A stretch of 64,000 nucleotides of DNA from Planctomycetota bacterium. GTDB lineage: Bacteria > Planctomycetota > Planctomycetia > Planctomycetales > Planctomycetaceae. Shown in pieces: positions 57,873 through 64,000 of this stretch. The notes beneath the pieces were generated by a model. The model searched no databases. It was not told the origin of the DNA and saw only the letters and a program-made list of their open reading frames with translations. A program made the position numbers and the translations under genes. Positions within the stretch are counted from its first letter, which is position 1. Every line of letters starts with the position of its first letter. The stretch spans positions 9,228-73,227 of the forward strand of contig JAEZFD010000040.1 of the NCBI GenBank assembly GCA_023417655.1, read 5' to 3'.

Positions 57873-59754
57873 CGGTTGCTCCCTTTTTCTTTCGGGGTCG
57901 GTCGGTCCTGCGGTGGTCAACAACGATATCAAGGTGTTCGTTAAACCCTGTGACGTTGACTTTGAAATCACTTGATGTTGGTTTGATGATCAGCCGGTTG
58001 CCGGGATCGGGACGTTCGATCTCCGCATTATGGACGACGACGAGAACGTCTCCTTTCGTTTTACGGAAATCGAAATCGTCGGGGTCGTACTCGGACCAGG
58101 CAGAACCACGGATGACATCGTAGGCGACACGGACCGTGATACGTCCGGGAGCGGGCTTCTCGGGATCACCACAGAGCGAAAAACCACCGACCTCCTGATT
58201 GAACAGGTAGCCGACAGGTTCCGGGGCCATATCAGGAATATCAGGCTTTTCCGGTTTGGCGCCGGGCTTCTTCTTGCCTTTGTGGCTGGACTTTCCACCA
58301 TCGTATTCAAGAGGGGCAGAAAAGAAAGCGGTGGAGATTCCGCCAACCGGCTCCGTGGCGTTTCCTCTTGCGATTTCGATGATGCGGTTGACACAGGTGC
58401 TGACGAAGTCGATTTCACCAAGCCGCCCCTTATAGGCTTTTTTGAAGTTATCTGTGCGCGGGCTCCATTCAGTGTGATTCGCCCCCTCAGCCGCACGAAG
58501 TAGATTCGCCAAAGGTCCAGGGCGAACAACAACAATGGCAAGAAGTTGGGAACACGGCTTCCCTACCCCTGAAATTGGCAGCAGCCCTCGCATGAAGACG
58601 GGGCGCTTATGAAAATTTTCCGCGTGCTCAAAATACAAATCACACCAGGTTGGAACTGGCTGGGAGTCCTTGGGGTGAATATGGAGATGGCAGCGAACCG
58701 CGATCCTGTCGTGTTCATTCAGTGCATTAAGGATGGCAGCGCGAACACCATCAGGAACGAGATCATCTTTAAGCGATTGAGGTGTTCCTGCAGGGGGCAC
58801 AATTGTCTGTAGCACTGGATCAGGATGACTGATAGCGTACTGAACCAGCGCGATTCTGGCCGAAAGCTCAGGTTCTCCAAGATCCGGGATGTGATCGGCG
58901 TCGATCTGTTGGATGTTCTGACCGTCCGAGATTTCAACGAGAAGTTTTCCATCAAGAATCGCAAAATGATACTCCTCGACGACGGCACGCCGGATTCCAT
59001 CCAGCGTGACACTCTCGTCAAGATAGGGAACCACAATACTCAAACCTGTCTCGTCCACGCGGGACAGGGAGAAATCTCTTTTGAAACGGGCTACCGTTTC
59101 TTTTTCCGAGACCGGTTCACGTGGCCCCTGCGTTGGCCAAGAGTTGAGAAAGTAGCTTGCCTGATCATAGGATTTTCCATTGACCTTGCGGAATTTCAGC
59201 AGCGACTTTCCCACGATCAGTGGTTCACCATCGGGATCGCCAGCGCGGATTGTATAGGCAAAGAAAGTCTTTGCACGGCTGGAATGCGGCAGCACAATCT
59301 TCCCAACGCCCCGGCTGCCCAGTTTTTTGTCGACCTTTCCGGTCAACCCGTCATGATAGAGGAAGTTGACAAAGTTGTTTTCCGTACCTGGAACATACGG
59401 TGCTTTGTAATCCCCAACCAGTCCCTGGGTGTTGAAATCTTCGATCAGCAGGTATCGGCAAGGTTCGCCCGGGTTTGGCGGGTCTGGCAACCCGGCCCCC
59501 GGTGACACCAGGTGGTCCATTAAACCATCGAACCATTGACTCGTAGCGCTCCTTGAATCTGGTTTCTCAACGACCGTGAAACGGACTCGTGCTGGCTCGT
59601 TTTCGTCAGCCAGGACATCAAGCAGATTCTGGACGCTCTCCCGAACGAGGCTCGTTGCCAGATTCTTCGCTGCCGATCCTTCAAACGCTTCGCCCGACGA
59701 ACTCTGGGTGATATCGCCGTATCCATCATGTTCCTTGAAATGCCATTTGGCCAT
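57823..59754 (-). CDS. GHKL (Hsp90/MutL/MORC-like) ATPase, lead gene of a putative defence operon
   Basis: 643 aa. The Bergerat fold is seen at the N-terminus: N-box LVRESVQNLLD (Glu39, Asn43), a degenerate G1 box LLIEDFNTQGLVG (Asp106) and G2 loop KLGSRGVGKIVL (146-154). A transducer-like middle region follows; from about 480 there is a basic linker (KSSHKGKKKPGAKPEKP) and a C-terminal beta-rich domain (about 515-620) ending in a basic tail. No histidine-kinase parts are present. GHKL ATPases of the MutL/MORC group are known in restriction-type operons; placement beside an EcoRII system supports a DNA-related defence role. A TATAAT box lies at 59783-59778. Confidence 0.82.
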   Translation of the reverse strand: MAKWHFKEHDGYGDITQSSSGEAFEGSAAKNLATSLVRESVQNLLDVLADENEPARVRFTVVEKPDSRSATSQWFDGLMDHLVSPGAGLPDPPNPGEPCRYLLIEDFNTQGLVGDYKAPYVPGTENNFVNFLYHDGLTGKVDKKLGSRGVGKIVLPHSSRAKTFFAYTIRAGDPDGEPLIVGKSLLKFRKVNGKSYDQASYFLNSWPTQGPREPVSEKETVARFKRDFSLSRVDETGLSIVVPYLDESVTLDGIRRAVVEEYHFAILDGKLLVEISDGQNIQQIDADHIPDLGEPELSARIALVQYAISHPDPVLQTIVPPAGTPQSLKDDLVPDGVRAAILNALNEHDRIAVRCHLHIHPKDSQPVPTWCDLYFEHAENFHKRPVFMRGLLPISGVGKPCSQLLAIVVVRPGPLANLLRAAEGANHTEWSPRTDNFKKAYKGRLGEIDFVSTCVNRIIEIARGNATEPVGGISTAFFSAPLEYDGGKSSHKGKKKPGAKPEKPDIPDMAPEPVGYLFNQEVGGFSLCGDPEKPAPGRITVRVAYDVIRGSAWSEYDPDDFDFRKTKGDVLVVVHNAEIERPDPGNRLIIKPTSSDFKVNVTGFNEHLDIVVDHRRTDRPRKKKGATDAGETPELHQSQQAHT

Positions 59755-59843
59755 GTGGCAAGCCCTTTTTATAAAAAATTATACATTCGCGCATTCCGGT
59801 GCAATTCAATGAGAGGTATCGATTCCACAATTGCCTGACGATT

Positions 59844-61019
59844 GTGTAAGCCCCCGTCCTGCGCCGTGGCCCGCCAGTTCTCCTCTACGCCCATTCTCAC
59901 GCTGGACTGGACCATCTCAGGCCACCTTGCGATGAAACGAATGCACCAGTCCTCCGACGTACGACCGCTTTTGAACCTCATCCAGCCTGATTGTCTTGAT
60001 TTCGGATGGAGCGTCGCCGACCGGTGGCAAATGGTCCCGCACCATGCTGGAACGGGCCGTGTTGTAGTAGTCCGTGAACTCGGTCAGCAGGTGGTCCAGA
60101 TGCCGCTTGCCGAAGATAATGAACTTCCGTAAACACTCGTATTTCAACGTGAAAATCGCGCGCTCGCACCTGCCGTTCAAGTTCGGGCTGGCCTTCGGCA
60201 ACTTGTTGTTCCTGACACCGTTTTGCTTCAGCTTCTCGACAAATTCCTTCGTGAATTTGGTGTCCTGATCGTGCATCACAATGCTGGGTTTGTCCTCTCG
60301 GCTGAGCGTCTGATCCAGGAACCTGCCGGTCTGTTCTGTCACCCAGGCGGAATTCGGATGCTGAGTTGATTCCGAGACGATGATTTCCCGGCTGGTCATG
60401 CACAGCCAGACCATCACATACATCTCTTTGAAACCACTCAGCGTCACCGTTTTCACGCTGAAGAAATCGACCGCCCAGAGTGTCTTGGCATGCCTTTCGA
60501 TGAAGTTGTCCCAGCTATCTGATGTCCGGTCCGGGCCGGGGACAATCCCCTCTTCTTTCAGGATGTTACGGATCGTCTGACGGCTGATGTTTTTGAATCC
60601 GAGCTTCCGGATCTCGCCCAAGATACGGGTGTATCCGAATGAAGTGGATTTTGCGATTTGAATTACCAATTCGCGAATCTCTCGCGGCTTACGTTGTCCT
60701 CCCTTTGGATTGCGTTTCCGCTTCGGTCCTTCCTCTTCCCGCAGCCAGCGGTAGAACGTCGATGGGCTGACGATTGTCAGCAGCGATTCAATGGCTCGTC
60801 CGAGTCGCTTGCCCAGCATGAGCAGCCGTTCCCGCTCATGCGGTTTCGTATGCACCTGTCCGGGAATACGCGCCCGTAGGATCTTGTTCTCTTCCTTCAG
60901 GAACTCCACATACCGGGCCAGTTCGCGGTCGGTAACAGAGGCAATCAGGGCCAGCAAGGGGTGGAAAATTGCCGTCATTTCGCTATGGTCGCAATCTGTA
61001 ATCTGGACTCGTCTTACAC
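59844..61019. mobile_element. Insertion sequence with DDE transposase, about 1.18 kb
   Basis: Ends proposed from imperfect inverted termini: GTGTAAG at 59844-59850 and CTTACAC at 61013-61019, with further similarity (CCCCCGTCC vs ACGAGTCC). One transposase gene fills it. No target duplication could be defined by eye, so the exact limits are tentative. Confidence 0.6.
59917..60978 (-). CDS. IS transposase with integrase (rve, DDE) core
   Basis: 353 aa. N-terminal helical/HTH part (RELARYVEFLKEENKILRARIPG; TFYRWLREEEG), then an IS3/IS481-like HTH_21 stretch (SFGYTRILGEIRKLGFKNISRQTIRNILKEEGI) and the DDE core: Asp in LWAVDFFSVKTV, Asp in IVMHDQDTKFTKEF, Glu in LKYECLRKF, preceded by PNLNGRCERA. 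Ends with YNTARSSMVRDHLPP. Single-frame gene, apparently intact. A closely related but broken copy lies at the right end of the window. Confidence 0.92.
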   Translation of the reverse strand: MTAIFHPLLALIASVTDRELARYVEFLKEENKILRARIPGQVHTKPHERERLLMLGKRLGRAIESLLTIVSPSTFYRWLREEEGPKRKRNPKGGQRKPREIRELVIQIAKSTSFGYTRILGEIRKLGFKNISRQTIRNILKEEGIVPGPDRTSDSWDNFIERHAKTLWAVDFFSVKTVTLSGFKEMYVMVWLCMTSREIIVSESTQHPNSAWVTEQTGRFLDQTLSREDKPSIVMHDQDTKFTKEFVEKLKQNGVRNNKLPKASPNLNGRCERAIFTLKYECLRKFIIFGKRHLDHLLTEFTDYYNTARSSMVRDHLPPVGDAPSEIKTIRLDEVQKRSYVGGLVHSFHRKVA

Positions 61020-61061
61020 TTTGGTTGTACAGCGCCCTGAACCCGAAATCCGCTGACTGAA

Positions 61062-61093
61062 ATCGCCTTTCAGGCGTGGCCTGAAAAGGCGAT
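61062..61093. repeat. Hairpin beside the IS
   Basis: ATCGCCTTTCAGG (61062-61074) pairs with CCTGAAAAGGCGAT (61080-61093) with one bulged base and a 5-nt loop. On the minus strand it lies after the truncated PD-(D/E)XK gene and is followed by ATTTC; weak terminator or element end. Confidence 0.5.
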
Positions 61094-61164
61094 GACGGCA
61101 GGCGTCACAGGCCGCAGAACTGGCAGCGGAAGCAGGTGCCGGAGACCTGAGTTCCCGGTGAGAT

Positions 61165-61692
61165 TCAGCGTGACACGGAAAGCCGAAGCGAGAGGTTCCC
61201 GGACGGCATCAATTCAGCCTGTCCGAAAACTGTCCGAGAATTGGTGGTAATCCTCGGAATCCCTCGTAAAATCTGGAAATCGTGGCGACCGATCGCCATT
61301 CGCAAGCATTCTTCGAACACTCTTTCGCACCAAGCACTTCCGTTCACAACAGGCATTTCCCTGGACGAAAGCCGTTCAAGCCTACGGAACCGAAGGGTGA
61401 TCAGTGCTTCCGGTGATTCCCCTGGTTTCCAGTCAACCGTTGTTTCAGATGCCCGCTCGGCAAAATGCTTCCGGAATGCTCGGTGAAGTTTTTCAGGATG
61501 GACATCACCACCGTGCTTCAAGGTCTGGTGGTAGCACGCAAGCGCATGGTGGACCGCGGAGCCCAAAAGCAGGCCGCTTCCCAGACGAAGTTCCGGCAGT
61601 TTCAGAACCCATTTGAAATAGAACTGGAGTGGGCAGCGGAGATACTGGCTGATCGCACTGTAGCTCCAGTGGGGACGCGGAAGAGAGATCAT
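61165..61692 (-). pseudogene. PD-(D/E)XK (RecB/Cas4-like) nuclease, C-terminally truncated
   Basis: 175 codons. The N-terminal half of the PDDEXK_1 family is clear: WSYSAISQYLRCPLQFYFKWVLKLPE, LLLGSAVHHALACYHQTLKHGG, and a helical region up to FEECLRMAIG. The family normally runs to 250-300 aa with a catalytic GxxDxxx...DxK stretch; here it stops after FGQAELMPSGNLSLRLSVSR with no Asp/Lys core. The IS begins 146 bases downstream, so the 3' half was probably lost with that insertion or an associated deletion. It sits 46 bases after the upstream gene in a DUF932 module. Confidence 0.7.
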
Positions 61693-61738
61693 GACAGCTC
61701 ACCGGTTCAGGGGACGAAGCAGGAGAAACGGCCGTCAG

Positions 61739-62269
61739 TCAACGGCGTCGTGACTGGGGTTTCGAACCGTCAGTGAGATGATCCAGGACGAGACCGGCTT
61801 CCTGTTTGGTCAGGGAATAAAGATCGGTTTGCCGACCAATCAGGGAGGTCATCCGTTCTTCCAGCTGGAGTTTCGACATCCCTTCCCGTTTGCCGATGGT
61901 CAACAGAAATTGAATCTGCTTGTTCGTTGCCGGAACGGTCTCGTTGGGATTTCCATTCAGATTCCCATTCGTACGGGAGAACCGTGGTGGATGTTCCCCG
62001 TTTGTTTTCTGCGGAGAGGATTCAGTCTGATGTCGATGCGAAGTCGTGACTGAAGTTCGGGGAGTTCCTTCTCCATTCGAATTCGTGACCCGTGCAATCT
62101 GCTGATTCAATGCCTCTTCGGCAAGGTCATAGAATTCCTTGATCTTCTCGATCATTGCTTCTGGATCATCCAGAGGGACCGACAATTCCCCTTCGAGATT
62201 CAGGCTGAATCCTGTGGAATTGAAATCCCGTGACAACTTTTTGCTGAGTCCAACATTCACTTTGAGCAT
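61739..62269 (-). CDS. Plasmid-type hypothetical protein
   Basis: 176 aa. N-terminal beta-hairpin region (LKVNVGLSKKLSRDFNSTGFSLNLEGELSVPLDDPEAMIEKIKEFYDLAEEALNQQI), a disordered Ser/Asn/Thr-rich middle (about 62-112), and a C-terminal helical part (TNKQIQFLLTIGKREGMSKLQLEERM...LYSLTKQEAGLVLDHL) that resembles the small domain found after ssDNA-annealing or plasmid proteins. Lies between DUF932 and the truncated nuclease gene, a common plasmid/phage trio. Function unknown. Confidence 0.75.
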   Translation of the reverse strand: MLKVNVGLSKKLSRDFNSTGFSLNLEGELSVPLDDPEAMIEKIKEFYDLAEEALNQQIARVTNSNGEGTPRTSVTTSHRHQTESSPQKTNGEHPPRFSRTNGNLNGNPNETVPATNKQIQFLLTIGKREGMSKLQLEERMTSLIGRQTDLYSLTKQEAGLVLDHLTDGSKPQSRRR

Positions 62270-62337
62270 GGAAGCATTCCAAGATTGAGGTGATCGAACG
62301 CCTGATAGAAGAACTACCCGAGGGAGCGGGGAGAGAC

Positions 62338-63315
62338 TTAGCTCGCCATTTCCAGAGCAAGTTTCCAGGCCTCCGCTTTCAGTCGGGCCCCGGACCCAAA
62401 CCAGGATGAATCAAGCCGACGGCTGAGTCGTTCCATCTCTGTCCGGCCTCGGGGGCTGCGATGGTGATCCACGAACTCGGTCACCGCGTTGAAGGCCGCC
62501 CAAGTGGAGTGTCGAATCTCTGGGATCTGCTGCCCCTTCCCTTCTTCGAAGAGTCGGAAGAGTTCCGATCGGACATTTTGAGCCCGGCGATTCTTCGTAT
62601 CAGGGCTGTCGGGATAGAGAGCCTCGAAATAGCGCTGGAGCTGGTTCCGACTTGGGTAGTGCCAGGCCAGTCGATCGGCTCGTTCACCCAGGTCCTGATA
62701 GAAGCGATGAGCAAAGCCCAGAAGTTCTTGAGCCTGACGGACCTTGGCGTCCAGGTTTCCTTTGTGGACGATCGAAACTCCCTGTCCTTGTCCTCGTCGC
62801 TGGGCCATGCCAAGGGTATTGGCACAGACCACACGAATCGGGGTAAAGAAGACCCGTAGCGAAGAACTCCCATCATGAGAATTGCTCAGGAGCAGAAATT
62901 GTTCGGTGACATCCTCGGAATTCTTCACTCGAATTTCACCAGGGAGTTTCGCGAGCATCCAGACTCGTTCACCCGCTCCCAGAGCTCCAGCGGTGTGATA
63001 CCGCAGCTCGCCTCCCTCGACGACGGCATCGAGGAATCCAAACGCCTCGGCATTCTGGACAGGAACATAACTGTTCCCGACAACACCCAGCACATCCCCG
63101 GAATCAGAACGGACGACCGCTTTCCGTTTCGGAACCGGAGCTCCGGTGACTGTCGTCAGGGATTGCAAGGTCGCCTGATAATTCAGGCCAGCGGCATCCA
63201 TCGCCTCTGCCGCTGTGGCGGGTTCATTCAGGCGAGTCCCGAGACGATGCCAGGGTGCCTCACCGGTATACATCATGGCCGGTCGGCCATTCGTCACAGC
63301 GAGCTCATGCGCCAT
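62338..63315 (-). CDS. DUF932 phage/plasmid-related protein
   Basis: 325 aa. Family hallmarks: GEAPWHRLGTRLNEPATAAEAMDAAGLNY, a repeat-like KAVVRSDSGDVLGVVGNSYVPVQNAEAFGFLD, HDGSSSLRVFFTPIRVVCANTL, and the C-terminal AFNAVTEFVDHHR. This family is common on plasmids, phages and ICEs, with no established biochemical role. First gene of a minus-strand set with the 176-aa protein and the nuclease fragment; a decayed transposase lies immediately upstream and may supply or interrupt its promoter. Confidence 0.92.
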   Translation of the reverse strand: MAHELAVTNGRPAMMYTGEAPWHRLGTRLNEPATAAEAMDAAGLNYQATLQSLTTVTGAPVPKRKAVVRSDSGDVLGVVGNSYVPVQNAEAFGFLDAVVEGGELRYHTAGALGAGERVWMLAKLPGEIRVKNSEDVTEQFLLLSNSHDGSSSLRVFFTPIRVVCANTLGMAQRRGQGQGVSIVHKGNLDAKVRQAQELLGFAHRFYQDLGERADRLAWHYPSRNQLQRYFEALYPDSPDTKNRRAQNVRSELFRLFEEGKGQQIPEIRHSTWAAFNAVTEFVDHHRSPRGRTEMERLSRRLDSSWFGSGARLKAEAWKLALEMAS

Positions 63316-63419
63316 TGAAAACCTCTCCAGGGGGTATTGTGAAGTAACTCACTGATTACCCGCTGGAGGAGGAATGGTCCGTCAGGAAACTCGATGGCCA
63401 CCGTTGAGTGACTCTTCTG

Positions 63420-64000
63420 AAGCGAACCGCAGGATTCCCAGCGAATGGTTCCTACGAATCGTTCACATCTGCCGTTCAGATTTGGGGATGCTTTGGGTAA
63501 AGCGTTGTGCCGAACACCGTGTGCTTCCAGCTTGGTAACGAATTCTTTGGTGAACTTGGCGTCCCGGTCGTGCATCACAATGGAGGGCTTGTCGTCCCGG
63601 TTCATGGTCTGATCGAGAAATGCCTCTGTCTGTTTTACCACCCAGGCAGAATTCGGATGTTCTGTCGACTCTGAGACAATCGCTTCTCTGGTGGTCATAC
63701 ACAACCAGACCATCACGTACATCTCTTTCAGCCCACGAGGGGTGACTGTTTTGACGGAGAAGAAGTCGGTGGCCCACAGAGTCTTCGCATGACGATCCAC
63801 GAAATTCTTCCATGTATCCGTTGTTCGATCAGGAACCGGTCGAATTCCTTCTTCCTTCAGGATGTTTCGAACAGTCTGCCGGCTGATCTTCTTGATCCCG
63901 AGCTTTCTCAGCTCTCCAATGATTCGCGTCAAAACGAACGCAGACTGCACCTCAGTGCAATCGGGATGACAACCCGATCTGTCCTGAACATCTGCCCGAA
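63420..64000 (-). pseudogene. Decayed IS transposase, related to the copy at 59917-60978
   Basis: The frame from about 63950 down reads IIGELRKLGIKKISRQTVRNILKEEGI...LWATDFFSVKTV...IVMHDRDAKFTKEF...PNLNGRCERFVGT, strongly similar to the intact transposase. Upstream of 63950 the homologous segment (RVVIPIALRCS, cf. RELVIQIAKSTS) continues only in another frame, so a frameshift lies there; after about 63430 similarity to the intact C-terminus stops. The 5' part lies beyond the window. Confidence 0.75.

Larger units (their letters stand above)
20236..64000. mobile_element. Integrated plasmid-like mobilizable/conjugative element, left part (right end outside window)
   Basis: Begins at the 3' end of tRNA-Arg with an integrase and excisionase-like genes, then carries coupling ATPase, ParB, MobF relaxase, ParA partition, RepA with iterons, resolvase, toxin-antitoxin, restriction-modification and insertion sequences. 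No second copy of the tRNA 3' sequence (AGGTTCGAACCCTGAGGGG) was found by reading to 64000, so the right border is presumably beyond. VirB4 or other pilus genes are not seen in the window. Confidence 0.75.

Overview
The window looks like the chromosome of a Planctomycetes bacterium (Planctomycetaceae-like; inference from gene content, moderate confidence). Pointers are a Tat-exported Gfo/Idh/MocA oxidoreductase, GC-rich coding with weak Shine-Dalgarno sites, proline/glutamine-rich anti-sigma architecture, a sigma-like protein fused to a sulfatase-modifying-factor domain, and loosely packed genes with long spacers. No rRNA or species-level marker is present, so the genus is not named.

Positions 1-20161 are ordinary chromosome. 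In order: the start of a FabF-like ketoacyl-ACP synthase; a dipeptide/oligopeptide ABC importer (lipoprotein plus two permeases); a family 2 glycosyltransferase; a secreted Gfo/Idh/MocA oxidoreductase; an alpha/beta hydrolase; a nucleoside hydrolase; queF; an ECF sigma/anti-sigma pair; a Bax-inhibitor-1 protein; a secreted metallophosphoesterase; an EamA-like membrane protein; tRNA-Asn(GTT); manganese catalase; a membrane-anchored Gly-rich protein. Several convergent pairs share clear hairpin terminators.

At 20162-20235 lies tRNA-Arg(ACG). Directly after its 3' end a tyrosine integrase gene starts an accessory element that fills the rest of the window (at least 43.7 kb). No copy of the tRNA 3' end was found further right, so the far junction is probably outside the window. 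The backbone has (a) integrase with two excisionase-like HTH proteins; (b) a long minus-strand operon with ParB-like protein, small membrane proteins and a TraD/VirD4-type coupling ATPase; (c) a VapBC-like pair and a serine resolvase; (d) a giant DNA methylase-helicase; (e) a MobF (TrwC/TraI) relaxase; (f) a run of tightly overlapping small genes with an orphan methyltransferase-like protein; (g) a ParA/small partner partition pair next to a RepA-type initiator with seven 18-bp iterons. No mating-pore (VirB) genes are seen, so this part describes an integrated, plasmid-like, at least mobilizable element.

The cargo is rich in probable defence genes. The most striking is a three-gene operon at 38090-42347: a four-TM protein, a ComEC-like metallo-beta-lactamase-fold protein, and one polypeptide fusing a ubiquitin-conjugating E2, a ThiF/E1 and a JAB/JAMM peptidase. 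Further right are a phospholipase-D-like nuclease, an EcoRII-type restriction-modification set (Dcm, Vsr, EcoRII endonuclease in one overlapping operon), and a three-gene operon led by a GHKL/Hsp90-fold ATPase whose two partners I do not recognise. An intact IS (about 1.18 kb) and a decayed relative bracket a plasmid-type module (DUF932 protein, a small protein, a truncated PD-(D/E)XK protein) at the right edge.
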